Source of the DNA: Microbacterium arabinogalactanolyticum
Lineage (GTDB): Bacteria; Actinomycetota; Actinomycetes; Actinomycetales; Microbacteriaceae
NCBI RefSeq assembly: GCF_030268005.1
Contig: NZ_BRZC01000004.1
Coordinates: forward strand, 682,001 to 746,000
Direction: 5' to 3'
DNA length: 64,000 nt
In this document: one piece after another, positions 51,226 to 59,730 of the stretch
How positions within the stretch are numbered: position 1 is the first letter of the stretch
Layout: every line of letters begins with the position of its first letter
Notes under the pieces: model-generated
Databases searched by the model: none
Seen by the model: the letters and a program-made list of their open reading frames with translations, nothing else
Told to the model about the DNA's origin: nothing
Program-made: the position numbers and the translations under genes

Positions 51226-51855
51226 ATGAGCGAGCACGACGCGAACGCCCGATTCGCCCGCGAGACGATCGTGGAGCCCGCGCCCATCTCCCGCGCACGC
51301 ACCCACGCGCTCGAGCTGGGCGCCGCCCCCATCAGCCCCGGAATCGGGGCCCAGTACGCCGTGCTGGCGGCATCCGTCGCCGCGCGATCGATCGTCGAGA
51401 TCGGCACCGGTGCCGGTGTGTCCGGACTCTGGCTGCTGCGCGGTGCGCCCCAGGCCGTGCTCACCACGATCGACAACGAGCCCGAGCACCTCGCCGCCGC
51501 ACGTCAGGCGTTCGCCGAGGCGAAGATCCCGCCGGCCAAGGCGCGGTTCATCACCGGCCGCGCGGCGGACGTGCTGCCGCGCATGAACGAGGGCTCATAC
51601 GACATCGTCCTGATCGACGCCGACCCGGAGAACGTGATCGAGTACGTCGAGCACGGGCTGCGCCTGGTGCGCCCGGGCGGTCTGGTGCTGGTCCCACGGG
51701 TGCTGGCAGGGGGCAAGGTCGCCGACCCCGTGCAGCGCGATGAGGTCACCTCCGCGTACCGCTCGCTGGTGCAGGAGACGCAGGAGTCCCCCGCCGTGCT
51801 CGCGGCCCTCTCCACGACGGGCGAGGGCCTGCTGCAGCTGTCGCGCATCGCCTGA
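51226..51855 (+). CDS. Class I SAM-dependent O-methyltransferase (family 3)
   Basis: A 209-residue O-methyltransferase. RSIVEIGTGAGVSGLWLLRG near residue 55 is the SAM-binding motif I, TTIDNEPEHLAAARQAF near 80 the ribose-binding acidic strand, and IVLIDADPENVIEYVEHGL near 126 the metal/acceptor Asp region of catechol-type methyltransferases. Acceptor unknown. AGGAGAA lies 8 bases before ATG 51226. Mycobacterial neighbours in this order (Rv1220c near sigE/tatB) support orthology, but no sigE is present here. Confidence 0.9.
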   Translation: MSEHDANARFARETIVEPAPISRARTHALELGAAPISPGIGAQYAVLAASVAARSIVEIGTGAGVSGLWLLRGAPQAVLTTIDNEPEHLAAARQAFAEAKIPPAKARFITGRAADVLPRMNEGSYDIVLIDADPENVIEYVEHGLRLVRPGGLVLVPRVLAGGKVADPVQRDEVTSAYRSLVQETQESPAVLAALSTTGEGLLQLSRIA

Positions 51856-51888
51856 CGGCGCCCACACCAGCCGAAGGCGCAGACGAGA

Positions 51889-51922
51889 AGAGGGGCGATG
51901 GGTTTCCACCCATCGCCCCTCT
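51889..51922. terminator. Bidirectional terminator between convergent genes
   Basis: Fifteen perfectly paired bases (51889-51903 with 51908-51922) and a 4-base loop TTCC, between the methyltransferase stop (51855) and the DUF3117 stop (51937). Confidence 0.85.
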
Positions 51923-51936
51923 CGCGTCCTCGCCGA

Positions 51937-52110
51937 TCAGGCTGCAGTCACGACGGCGCTCAGTACGTCGTGAAGCTCCTTCGCCTCGGCATCGTTCACG
52001 GAGACGACCAGACGTCCGCCTCCTTCGAGCGGAACGCGCACGATGATGAGACGCCCCTCCTTCACGGCCTCCATCGGTCCGTCGCCGGTCCTCGGCTTCA
52101 TCGCTGCCAT
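51937..52110 (-). CDS. DUF3117 domain-containing protein
   Basis: A 57-residue highly conserved actinobacterial protein: MAAMKPRTGDGPMEAVKEGR and RLVVSVNDAEAKELHDVLS cover nearly its whole length. Function unknown. ATG 52110 is chosen over upstream in-frame starts because the family begins MAAMKPRTG and GGGAG lies 6 bases before it. A possible -10 (TAAACT, 52143-52148) is about 33 bases upstream. Confidence 0.92.
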   Translation of the reverse strand: MAAMKPRTGDGPMEAVKEGRLIIVRVPLEGGGRLVVSVNDAEAKELHDVLSAVVTAA

Positions 52111-52224
52111 CGTGGCTCCCTTTCCCTCGGTGGTATGCGTCAAGTTTATCGTCAGCATCCGACCTGAGCATGTCAGCCCGACACAATCGCCGGTCAGACG
52201 GCCTGTGCGCCCGCTCTGATCCCG

Positions 52225-53439
52225 CTACGGAACCTGGTAGAACGTGCTGGCGATCCCGTACATCGACACGATCCACAGCCACTGCGCCAGCAGGCACAGC
52301 CCGAGCATCCCCCACCGGTACGTGCGCGAGCGCGGCACCGCCAGAGCACCCCACAGCGGGGTCAGCGGCATGAGCAGCCGGAGCGTGCTGGACTGCGGGA
52401 AGAACACCGCGAGCAGGTAGAGCAGGTAGCTCGCGCTCCACAGGCGGATCTCCGGGCCGAGCCTGCGCACCGAGGCGGAGCGCAGCAGCAGCGCCGCCAC
52501 AGCCACGACCAGCACGACGAGCACGATCACGCCACCGCCGGCGGGAACCCCGAGCTGCCCCGCCCAGAACTCCGCGCCGCGCACGAACCCCTCGAAGGGG
52601 AAGAAGCTGTCGTTCGATTCGGGGAGCCAGTTGCGCCGCCAGGCCAGTTCGGTCTTCAGATAGGCGGACGGGTCACCCGTGACGACGCCCGCGATCACCT
52701 GCCAGGCGAAGCCGACCATCACGGAGAGCAGGCCGAGCGCCACGATGTGCACGACGTGCCGCACCGGAAGAGGTTCGCGATCGCGGCGCAGCCAGCGCAG
52801 GATGCCGTGCAGTCCGAGGAACAGCGCGAACGCCAGGATGCCGGGACGCGTGAACCCCATGACGGGGAGCACCAGGTAGAGCCAGGCGTACTGCCGCCGC
52901 GCGACGAGGTCGAGCCCGAGCAGCAGCAGCAGCGTGAAGAGCGCCTCGGCGTAGCCCACCTGGAACAGCGCGGCGAGCGGTCCGCTGGCGAAGAACGCGA
53001 CCGCCCACATCGCCGCCGAGGCTCCGATGCGCGGGCGCAGCAGGCGGTGCAGCACGATGCATGCGAGGAGCCCCGAGACGAGCGACACGAGCAGGGCACC
53101 GAGGCCCCAGTCCCCGAGGCCGACCGCGTTCGCGAGGTATGCGTACACCGGCATGAACGCCCAGGAGTTCTCGGCCACCTGCCCGGTGGCGGTGGAGGGC
53201 AGAACGTGCGGGTAGCCGTTGACCGCCACCCACCAGTACCACTGCGCGTCCCAGCCCAGCACGAACGAGCGCAGGCTCGGCGCCGGTCCGAAGCGCGACT
53301 GGGACGTCGACACCGTGGACGCCAGGACGAGGAACCCCGTCGTGACGAGCCTGGCGGTCAGGTAGACGAGCGCGATGCGGCCGATCACCGGGACGCGCGC
53401 CCAGCGCCGCAGCGCGGAGCTCAGGATGCCGTGAGCCAC
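52225..53439 (-). CDS. GT-C mannosyltransferase, PIG-V-like membrane protein
   Basis: A 404-residue polytopic protein with about 10-11 membrane helices. The first outer loop reads FVLGWDAQWYWWVAVNGYP near residue 53, with the WDxxWY motif of the PIG-V/mannosyltransferase 2 group that uses polyprenyl-phosphate mannose outside the membrane. FMPVYAYLANAVG near 90 and VGYAEALFTLLLLLGLDL near 160 support this. It probably mannosylates a lipoglycan or wall polymer. GTG 53439 overlaps the dapE 3' end by 19 bases; the start is uncertain because no Met follows nearby. Confidence 0.82.
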   Translation of the reverse strand: MAHGILSSALRRWARVPVIGRIALVYLTARLVTTGFLVLASTVSTSQSRFGPAPSLRSFVLGWDAQWYWWVAVNGYPHVLPSTATGQVAENSWAFMPVYAYLANAVGLGDWGLGALLVSLVSGLLACIVLHRLLRPRIGASAAMWAVAFFASGPLAALFQVGYAEALFTLLLLLGLDLVARRQYAWLYLVLPVMGFTRPGILAFALFLGLHGILRWLRRDREPLPVRHVVHIVALGLLSVMVGFAWQVIAGVVTGDPSAYLKTELAWRRNWLPESNDSFFPFEGFVRGAEFWAGQLGVPAGGGVIVLVVLVVAVAALLLRSASVRRLGPEIRLWSASYLLYLLAVFFPQSSTLRLLMPLTPLWGALAVPRSRTYRWGMLGLCLLAQWLWIVSMYGIASTFYQVP

Positions 53440-54494
53440 GCCCGCAGCCCGCGTTCGACCGCCTCGATCTGCGCGAGCGGCACCCGCTCCTCGTCGTGGT
53501 GGGCGAGATGCGGGTCGCCGGGGCCGTAGTTGACGGCGGGGACGCCCAGCGCGGAGAAGCGCGCCACATCGGTCCAGCCGTACTTCGCGTGCGCCTCGCC
53601 GCCGACGGCGGCCAGGAAGCGCTGCGCGATGGGCGCGTCGAGTCCGGGGCGGGCGCCGGCCGCGGCATCCGTGATCTCGACCTCGAAGCCGTCGAAGGCG
53701 GCGCGGATGTGCGCCTCGGCATCCGCCACGCTCTTGCTCGGCGCGAACCGGTAGTTGACCTCGACCTCGCACAGGTCGGGGATGACGTTGCCCGCCACCC
53801 CGCCGCGGATGCTGACCGCGTTCAGTCCCTCGCGGTAGCCGAGCCCCTCGACCATGATCTCGCGGGCACGGTACTCGGCCAGACGTGTGAGGATCGGGGC
53901 GGCGCCGTGGATGGCGTTCTCGCCGACCCAGGAGCGCGCGCTGTGCGCCCGCACACCGCGGGTGCGGATCACGGCGCGCATCGTGCCGTTGCATCCGCCC
54001 TCGATGCGGCCGACGGACGGCTCCCCGAGGATCGCGAAGTCGGCCTGGAACAGGTCGGGGCGATCGGATGCCAGCAGGAACAGGCCGTTGAGCGACTCCT
54101 GGACCTCTTCGTTGTCGTACCACATCCAGGTGATGTCGGCCGCGGGCTCGGTGAGCTCGGCGGCGAGCTTGAGCTGCACCGCCACGCCGGCCTTCATGTC
54201 GACCGTGCCGCGCCCCCACAGGTGCGGGACGCCGTCGATCTCGATGTCTCGGGTGGGCACGTTGCCGTTGATGGGGACCGTGTCGATGTGGCCCGCGATC
54301 ACGACGCGCTGCGCGCGGCCCAGGTCGGTGCGCGCCACGATCGTGTTGCCGTGCCGCGTCACCTCCAGGTGCGGGAACGCTCGCATGGTCTGCTCGATCT
54401 CGTCGGCGAGGCGGGCCTCGTCGCCGGAGACGCTGGGGATGTCGCAGATCACACGGGTGATGTCGGCAGAGGATGCGGTCAGATCGAGCACCAT
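53421..54494 (-). CDS. dapE: Succinyl-diaminopimelate desuccinylase DapE
   Basis: A 357-residue M20 zinc hydrolase that releases succinate from N-succinyl-LL-DAP. Ligands are visible: VIAGHIDTVP (His, about 67), WGRGTVDMKAG (Asp, about 97), MWYDNEEVQES (catalytic/ligand Glu, about 130), AILGEPSVG (Glu, about 155) and PHLAHHDEERV near the C-terminus (His). ATG 54494 is chosen over GTG 54503 because TAGTGT (54502-54507) ends 7 bases before it. It is divergent from dapD, so two consecutive lysine/peptidoglycan steps share a 67-base promoter region. Confidence 0.95.
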   Translation of the reverse strand: MVLDLTASSADITRVICDIPSVSGDEARLADEIEQTMRAFPHLEVTRHGNTIVARTDLGRAQRVVIAGHIDTVPINGNVPTRDIEIDGVPHLWGRGTVDMKAGVAVQLKLAAELTEPAADITWMWYDNEEVQESLNGLFLLASDRPDLFQADFAILGEPSVGRIEGGCNGTMRAVIRTRGVRAHSARSWVGENAIHGAAPILTRLAEYRAREIMVEGLGYREGLNAVSIRGGVAGNVIPDLCEVEVNYRFAPSKSVADAEAHIRAAFDGFEVEITDAAAGARPGLDAPIAQRFLAAVGGEAHAKYGWTDVARFSALGVPAVNYGPGDPHLAHHDEERVPLAQIEAVERGLRAWLTAS

Positions 54495-54501
54495 GTCACC
54501 C

Positions 54502-54507
54502 ACACTA
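54502..54507 (-). promoter_or_regulatory. -10 box of leaderless dapE promoter
   Basis: TAGTGT, 7 bases before ATG 54494. Confidence 0.4.
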
Positions 54508-54549
54508 AACCGTGCGTCACATGCCCAGCCTCCGCATGTCCTGTCGCGC

Positions 54550-54555
54550 TAGCGT
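54550..54555 (+). promoter_or_regulatory. -10 box of leaderless dapD promoter
   Basis: TAGCGT, 6 bases before ATG 54562. It forms a divergent pair with the dapE box. Confidence 0.45.
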
Positions 54556-54561
54556 TGCAGG

Positions 54562-55515
54562 ATGAGCACAGCACGCACGGTCTGGGGCACGGGCCTCAGC
54601 ACGACCGCCTCCGACGGCACCGTCCTGGACGCATGGTTCCCCGAACTCGGCTTCGGCGAGCAGGATGCCGAGGACGCCGCCGCGGCCGCCTTCACCTGGG
54701 ACGCCTTCGCCGAACCCGACGAGCGTCGCGGCGTGACGGTCGAGTTCGTGCAGCTCAGCATCGACCTGGACGCCGCTGTCGCGTCCACCCCTGACGCCTA
54801 CCTGCGTCTGCACGCGCTGTCGCACCTGCTCGTGCGACCGAACGAGGTCAGCCTGGAGGGCATCTTCGCGCACCTGCCCACCGTGGCCTGGACCAACGCG
54901 GGACCCATGCTCCCCGCCGACGCGGCGCGGCTGCGGCCGCTGCTGCAGCGTCACGGCATCCAGGTGCAGGGACTGGACAAGTTCCCCCGCCTCACCGACT
55001 ACGTGCAGCCCGCGGGCGTGCGCATCGCCGACGCCTCGCGCGTGCGGCTGGGCGCGCACCTCTCCCCCGGGACGACCGTGATGCACGAGGGCTTCGTCAA
55101 CTTCAACGCCGGCACACTGGGCGCCTCGATGGTCGAGGGACGCATCTCGCAGGGCGTGGTCGTCGGAGACGGCAGCGACATCGGCGGCGGCGCCTCGATC
55201 ATGGGCACGCTGTCCGGTGGCGGGACGCACCGCATCTCGGTGGGGGCCCGCACCCTGCTCGGCGCGAACGCCGGAATCGGCATCTCTCTGGGCGACGACT
55301 GCATCGTGGAAGCAGGGCTCTACCTCACGGCGGGCACCAAGGTCGAGCTCGCGGACGCCGCACCGACGGCCGAGGGCCGCCGGCAGACCGTGAAGGCCGC
55401 CGCGCTCTCCGGCGAGGACGGTCTGCTGTTCCGCCGCAACTCCCTGAGCGGTGCGGTCGAGGTCGTCCGGCGCGCGGGCGCCGGCGTCACGCTGAACGAG
55501 GCGCTGCACGCCTGA
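54562..55515 (+). CDS. dapD: Tetrahydrodipicolinate N-succinyltransferase DapD
   Basis: A 317-residue enzyme of the actinobacterial DapD type, which succinylates tetrahydrodipicolinate using succinyl-CoA. The N-terminal domain (residues 1-150) is followed by a left-handed beta-helix (about 165-270) with hexapeptide-like repeats, for example VMHEGFVNFNAGTLGASMVE near 173 and GGGASIMGTLSGGGTHRISV near 212. It trimerises in known homologues. Works with DapC (61180) and DapE (53421). Confidence 0.95.
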   Translation: MSTARTVWGTGLSTTASDGTVLDAWFPELGFGEQDAEDAAAAAFTWDAFAEPDERRGVTVEFVQLSIDLDAAVASTPDAYLRLHALSHLLVRPNEVSLEGIFAHLPTVAWTNAGPMLPADAARLRPLLQRHGIQVQGLDKFPRLTDYVQPAGVRIADASRVRLGAHLSPGTTVMHEGFVNFNAGTLGASMVEGRISQGVVVGDGSDIGGGASIMGTLSGGGTHRISVGARTLLGANAGIGISLGDDCIVEAGLYLTAGTKVELADAAPTAEGRRQTVKAAALSGEDGLLFRRNSLSGAVEVVRRAGAGVTLNEALHA

Positions 55516-55535
55516 CCCGGTACCGCTTCGGTCGT

Positions 55536-55640
55536 CGACACCCCCATCTGCCGTCGACACCCCTGTCTGCGGACGTCCGCAGACAGGGGTCTCGGCGGCA
55601 AGTGGGGGTGTCGGCGTATGCGCGGGGGTGTCGGCTTATG
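55536..55640. repeat. REP-like nested inverted repeat upstream of the DEAD helicase
   Basis: Core: 55559-55590 is a perfect 32-base palindrome centred on GGAC/GTCC. Outer arms 55536-55552 and 55597-55613 pair with about two mismatches (CGACACCCCC against GGGGGTGTCG). GGGGGTGTCGGC followed by TATG is then directly repeated at 55604-55620 and 55624-55640. It fills most of the 313-base gap 55516-55828 and could end dapD transcription. The remainder holds a possible -10 (TAGGGT, 55666-55671) and a leader of about 150 bases. Confidence 0.8.
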
Positions 55641-55665
55641 CACAGCCGCGGCCATCGGCGACTGC

Positions 55666-55671
55666 TAGGGT
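55666..55671 (+). promoter_or_regulatory. Possible -10 box of the DEAD helicase, long 5' UTR
   Basis: TAGGGT would place the transcript start near 55678, giving a leader of about 150 bases before ATG 55829. Long leaders also precede the paralogue at 35077. Confidence 0.3.
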
Positions 55672-55828
55672 TGATCCGACGCCCCTCGCCAAGCGAGACG
55701 TCTGCGTCGTCGACACACTTCCGCCCCGGCATCCGGTCCGCGGTCACATCTCGAGCGGCGAACCGATGCGCGAACCCGCGCCGTCGCCCATTCCGCAGCA
55801 TCCCTGCGCCTTCCTTATGGAGACACCC

Positions 55829-57385
55829 ATGCCTTCCTTCCTCGATCTCGGCGTGCCCGCCGCCCTCGCGAACGTGCTCGCGGCCGACGGCAAGTCCGAG
55901 CCGTTCGCCATCCAGCGCGACACCCTCCCCGACTCCCTGGCCGGGCGGGACGTGCTCGGCCGCGGCCGCACCGGCAGCGGCAAGACCATCGCGTTCGCGC
56001 TGCCCCTCGTTACGCGGCTGTCGGCATCCGCCGCGCAGCGCCGCCCCGGCCACCCCCGCGGCCTCGTGCTCGCCCCCACGCGTGAGCTGGCCACGCAGAT
56101 CGCCGCCACCGTCAAGCCGCTCGCCGAGGCCGTCGGGATGCGTGTCACCACCGTGTTCGGCGGCGTCAGCCAGCGTCCGCAGGAGCAGGCCATGCGCGCG
56201 GGCGTCGACATCGTCGTCGCCTGCCCCGGCCGCCTCGAGGACCTCATGAAGCAGGGCGTCGTCTCGCTGGACTCGGTGGACGTCGCCGTGCTCGACGAGG
56301 CCGACCACATGGCCGATCTCGGCTTCCTGCCCGGCGTCACCCGCATCCTCGCCGCCACGCCGAAGAACGGCCAGCGGCTGCTGTTCAGCGCCACGCTCGA
56401 CCGCGGCATCGACGCGCTCGCCAAGCGCTTCCTGCACGACCCCGTCAGCCATGAGGTCGACGAGGCGAGCGTTCCGGTCGGCGAGATGACCCACCGGGTG
56501 CTCGTCGCGGCGGATGCCGATGCCAAGAAGCAGCTGGTTCAGGACCTCGCATCCGGCGAGGGCCGCCGCATCCTGTTCACCCGCACCAAGCACCACGCGA
56601 AGAAGCTCGCCAAGCAGCTGAGCACCGCGGGCATCCCCGCCGTGGACCTGCAGGGCAACCTCGGGCAGAACGCGCGTGAGCGGAACCTCGCCGCCTTCAG
56701 CGCCGACCCCGCCGACGGCGGCGTGCGCGTGCTGGTGGCCACCGACGTCGCTGCGCGCGGCGTGCACGTGGACGACGTCGAGCTCGTCGTGCACGTGGAC
56801 CCGCCTGTCGAGCACAAGGCGTACCTGCACCGCTCGGGCCGCACCGCGCGTGCCGGCGCCGCGGGCACGGTCGTCACGCTCACCCTGCCCGAGCAGCGCC
56901 GCGATGTGAAGGACATCCTGCGCAAGGCGCAGATCACCGTCCCCCTCGAGGACGCCACGCCAGCGATCGTCGAGGAGCTCGTCGGCGAGCGCGCCGCGAA
57001 GGTGAAGTACGTCCCGGTGGTCACGCAGCCCCAGGGCAAGCCGAAGGCGAAGCCGGCGCAGACCACCGGCGAGCAGCGACCGGCCGGTGGCCGCTCGGGC
57101 CGTCGCCGTTCCGGCCGCGGCGGGGAGAGCACCCCGCGCACCGAGGGCGGTCAGCGGCAGAGCGGCGGTCAGCGGCAGGATGCCGCCGGACGCTCGGAGC
57201 ACTCGCGCACCCGCTCGCACGGTCAGGGCAGCCAGACCCGCTACACCACGCAGACCGGCGCACCGTCCGGTCAGCACGCCAACGGCGGCCACGGCGCCGC
57301 TCGTCCGGCCGCGAACGGCCAGCAGCACTCCTCCGGTCGCGCACGCACCGGGTCGCGTCGCGCCAGCCGCCCGCAGGGCCGCTGA
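55829..57385 (+). CDS. DEAD-box RNA helicase (second copy)
   Basis: A 518-residue ATP-dependent RNA helicase. Motif I is LGRGRTGSGKTIAFALPLV near residue 48, Ia PTRELATQIAAT, II AVLDEADHMADLG near 156, III LFSATLDRG, V VATDVAARGVHVDDVELVV near 307 and VI HRSGRTARAGAAGT near 335. The C-terminal 120 residues are rich in Arg, Gly and Gln (GRSGRRRSGRGGES), an RNA-binding low-complexity tail. GGAGA is 6 bases before ATG 55829. It is flanked on both sides by REP-like palindromes. Confidence 0.93.
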   Translation: MPSFLDLGVPAALANVLAADGKSEPFAIQRDTLPDSLAGRDVLGRGRTGSGKTIAFALPLVTRLSASAAQRRPGHPRGLVLAPTRELATQIAATVKPLAEAVGMRVTTVFGGVSQRPQEQAMRAGVDIVVACPGRLEDLMKQGVVSLDSVDVAVLDEADHMADLGFLPGVTRILAATPKNGQRLLFSATLDRGIDALAKRFLHDPVSHEVDEASVPVGEMTHRVLVAADADAKKQLVQDLASGEGRRILFTRTKHHAKKLAKQLSTAGIPAVDLQGNLGQNARERNLAAFSADPADGGVRVLVATDVAARGVHVDDVELVVHVDPPVEHKAYLHRSGRTARAGAAGTVVTLTLPEQRRDVKDILRKAQITVPLEDATPAIVEELVGERAAKVKYVPVVTQPQGKPKAKPAQTTGEQRPAGGRSGRRRSGRGGESTPRTEGGQRQSGGQRQDAAGRSEHSRTRSHGQGSQTRYTTQTGAPSGQHANGGHGAARPAANGQQHSSGRARTGSRRASRPQGR

Positions 57386-57398
57386 GCCGATACATTCC

Positions 57399-57465
57399 GG
57401 GGGCCGACACGCCACATCTCGGACGTTCTCGCTGGAGACGTCCGGAGAGTGGCGTGTCGGCCCCC
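57399..57465. repeat. REP-like imperfect palindrome downstream of the DEAD helicase
   Basis: Outer arms 57399-57415 and 57449-57465 are complementary (GGGGGCCGACACGCCAC against GTGGCGTGTCGGCCCCC). Inner parts contain GGACGTT and GACGTCC. It shares the GACAC-C-C plus GGACGT layout with the element at 55536-55640. It lies between convergent genes and can serve as a bidirectional terminator. Confidence 0.8.
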
Positions 57466-57502
57466 GTTCTGCATCCGGACGCGCGACGCCGCGCGGGCGA
57501 TG

Positions 57503-58072
57503 TCAGCGCCGGATGGCGTTGATCGCGAGGTTCAGGACGCGCTCGCGCTGGGCCGGGCTGTCGTAGGAGGCCACGGCCGCGACGCCGGAGACGAGCTTCA
57601 CGACGTCGCTGATGGTGATGTCAGGATCGACGGCGCCGGCCTGCTGCGCGCGGGAGAGCAGCGGCTCCCCCGCCGACAGCATGATGTGGCGGCACTGCGT
57701 CAGCACCGAGGACTCGCGGTTGAGACCGTCGAGGAGCGCGTGCTTGGTGCCCACATACGAGACGAAGCGGTCGAGCCAGGCGCGCAGCGCATCCCAGGGC
57801 TCCAGCGAGGCGACCTCGAGGGCCGACGCCGCCAGCGCGTCGACCTCGCCGAGGTACAGGGTCTCGATGAGGTCGTCGCGCGTGGGGAAGTTGCGATACA
57901 GGGTGCCGATACCCACCCCCGCACGACGGGCGATGTCCTCCAGCGACGCGTCGGATCCGGACTCCGCGAAAGCCGCGCGCCCGGCCGCCACCAGGGCGTC
58001 GAAGTTGCGCGCGGCATCGGCCCGCTTGGGGCGTCGTTCCGCCAGAGCGGATGCCGGTGCCACCGTCGTCAC
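57503..58072 (-). CDS. TetR-family transcriptional regulator
   Basis: A 189-residue TetR-type repressor. The N-terminal helix-turn-helix covers about residues 20-66 (AAGRAAFAESGSDASLEDIA and RAGVGIGTLYRNFPTRDDLI). The ligand-binding C-terminal domain belongs to the group with a SbtR/YbjK-like C region. It is divergent from an MFS exporter with two operator-like palindromes between them, the standard layout for local repression of efflux. GGAGG lies 5 bases before GTG 58072. Confidence 0.93.
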   Translation of the reverse strand: MTTVAPASALAERRPKRADAARNFDALVAAGRAAFAESGSDASLEDIARRAGVGIGTLYRNFPTRDDLIETLYLGEVDALAASALEVASLEPWDALRAWLDRFVSYVGTKHALLDGLNRESSVLTQCRHIMLSAGEPLLSRAQQAGAVDPDITISDVVKLVSGVAAVASYDSPAQRERVLNLAINAIRR

Positions 58073-58119
58073 GCTGACCTCCAGGGATGTCGGAAAAAAG
58101 TCTGTTCGGGCACTTGCGA

Positions 58120-58166
58120 ACCGGAGGGTTCCTCCGGTAACTTTCTAACCGGAGGCTTCCTCCGTT
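58120..58166. promoter_or_regulatory. Twin 19-bp operators for the TetR regulator
   Basis: 58120-58138 is a perfect palindrome ACCGGAGG-GTT-CCTCCGGT. 58148-58166 is a near-identical copy, ACCGGAGG-CTT-CCTCCGTT. Centres are 28 bases apart. They sit between the divergent TetR and MFS starts. TTGCGA (58114-58119) and TAACTT (58138-58143) could be a -35/-10 pair enclosing the first operator. Confidence 0.75.
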
Positions 58167-58216
58167 CGGAGCCACTCTCCGATTCTACCTCTCCTCTCTG
58201 CAAGATCGGAAGGACC

Positions 58217-59650
58217 ATGACCATCCGCTCGAACCACCGGCCCGCCTATGCGGCCGTCGCCGTGAGCGTCGCGTCGATCGCGCTGCTCCAGAATCTCGTC
58301 ATCCCCGTCATCCCCATGATCGAGGCCGACCTGCGCATCGACTCCGATGCCGCGACCTGGACCATGACCGCCTGGCTCATCGCCGCGGCCGTCGCCACTC
58401 CCCTGCTCGGACGCGTGGGCGACCTGCGCGGACGACGGGCCACTCTTCTCGCCGTCCTCGGCCTGGTCATGCTCGGCGATCTCGTCGCCGCATTCGCGCC
58501 CGACATCGGCGTCCTCATCGCCGGGCGCGTCCTGCAGGGCGCCGGCGGCGCCGTCTTCCCCCTCGCCTTCGCCCTGCTGCGTGAGTTCATGCCCCCGGAG
58601 CGCCTCACCGGCGCCATCGGCTCCGTGAGCGCCCTGATCGGCATCGGCGGGGCCGCGGGCAGCGTGCTGGCCGGCCCGCTCTCGGCCTCGATCGGCTGGC
58701 GCGGCCTGTTCGAGGTGGCACTCATCGCGGCCGCGATCGGTGCCCTCCTCACCGTCGCGTGGATCCCACGGTCCGCCACCCGTGCCACCGGTCGGCTGAA
58801 CACCCTCTCCGGAGTGCTGCTGTCGGGCTGGCTGGTCGCCCTGCTCCTCCCCCTCGCCTCCGGCGCGCACTGGGGCTGGACCAGTCCCGCCACGCTCGGA
58901 CTGTTCGCCCTCGCGGCCGTGCTGCTCGTGGCATGGGTCGTCTCGGAGCTGCGCTCCGCGACGCCGCTGGTCGACATCCGGATGCTCGCGCACCGCAGCA
59001 TCTGGCCGGTGAACGCCGCCGGCGTGCTGATCGGCGTGGCGGTCTTCGGATTCTGGGGCTACCTGCCGCTGTTCCTCGAGGTTCCCGCCGAAACCGGCTG
59101 GGCGCTCGGCCTCACCGCGCAGACCGCCGGACTCGTGCTGGTGCCCCTGCTGGCGGGCATGTCCCTGGCCGGTTTCGCCACCGGAGCGCTCAGCCGCGTG
59201 CTCGCGCTGCGCATGCAGCTCGTGCTGGGTGCACTGGTGATGGGAGCCTCGGTGATCGCCGCAGTGCTCTTCCACGCCGCGGTCTGGCAGCTCGCGATCG
59301 CGGGCGGCGTCTTCGGCATCGGAGTGGGCACCGCCTACGCCTCGATGGCGAGCATCATCGTCGAAGGGGTGCCCGCGAGCAGCGTCGGCATCGCCACCGG
59401 CGTGAACGCGAACCTGCGCTCGATCGGATCCGCGATCGGATCGGCGCTGATGACCGCGATCGTCTTCGGCTCCCTCGACTCCGGCGGGCGACCGTTCGAG
59501 AGCGGCTACGACACCGCCTGGATCACGATCGCGGCCGTCGCGGTGCTCGCCGCCGTCATCGTGGCCGTCGTCCCGGTGAACCGTCGCCGCGACGAGGCGT
59601 CGGTTCTCCTCCCGACCGCCCCGCAGCCGGTGCTCGCCGACGCGGCCTGA
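58217..59650 (+). CDS. MFS drug-efflux transporter (DHA2-like)
   Basis: A 477-residue major facilitator with about 14 helices. It carries motif A-like LLGRVGDLRGRRATLLAVLG near residue 62 and GRVLQGAGGAVFPLAFALLR near 105, the drug:proton antiporter motif C region being GGAAGSVLAGPLSASIGWRG near 148. Substrates unknown. Local control by the divergent TetR protein is strongly suggested by the twin operators. GGAAGGACC lies just before ATG 58217. The frame is open far upstream, but the family start is here. Confidence 0.9.
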   Translation: MTIRSNHRPAYAAVAVSVASIALLQNLVIPVIPMIEADLRIDSDAATWTMTAWLIAAAVATPLLGRVGDLRGRRATLLAVLGLVMLGDLVAAFAPDIGVLIAGRVLQGAGGAVFPLAFALLREFMPPERLTGAIGSVSALIGIGGAAGSVLAGPLSASIGWRGLFEVALIAAAIGALLTVAWIPRSATRATGRLNTLSGVLLSGWLVALLLPLASGAHWGWTSPATLGLFALAAVLLVAWVVSELRSATPLVDIRMLAHRSIWPVNAAGVLIGVAVFGFWGYLPLFLEVPAETGWALGLTAQTAGLVLVPLLAGMSLAGFATGALSRVLALRMQLVLGALVMGASVIAAVLFHAAVWQLAIAGGVFGIGVGTAYASMASIIVEGVPASSVGIATGVNANLRSIGSAIGSALMTAIVFGSLDSGGRPFESGYDTAWITIAAVAVLAAVIVAVVPVNRRRDEASVLLPTAPQPVLADAA

Positions 59651-59678
59651 CGTCACCGCCGGTTCGCCGGAACAGACG

Positions 59679-59719
59679 AGAACGGCCCCGGGATCCTCAG
59701 AGGATTCCGGGGCCGTTCT
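59679..59719. terminator. Bidirectional terminator between the MFS gene and gltA
   Basis: Near-perfect inverted repeat: AGAACGGCCCCGG (59679-59691) pairs with CCGGGGCCGTTCT (59707-59719), and ATCCT pairs with AGGAT inside, with one mismatch. It lies between the stops at 59650 and 59731. Confidence 0.85.
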
Positions 59720-59730
59720 GCGTGTCACGC

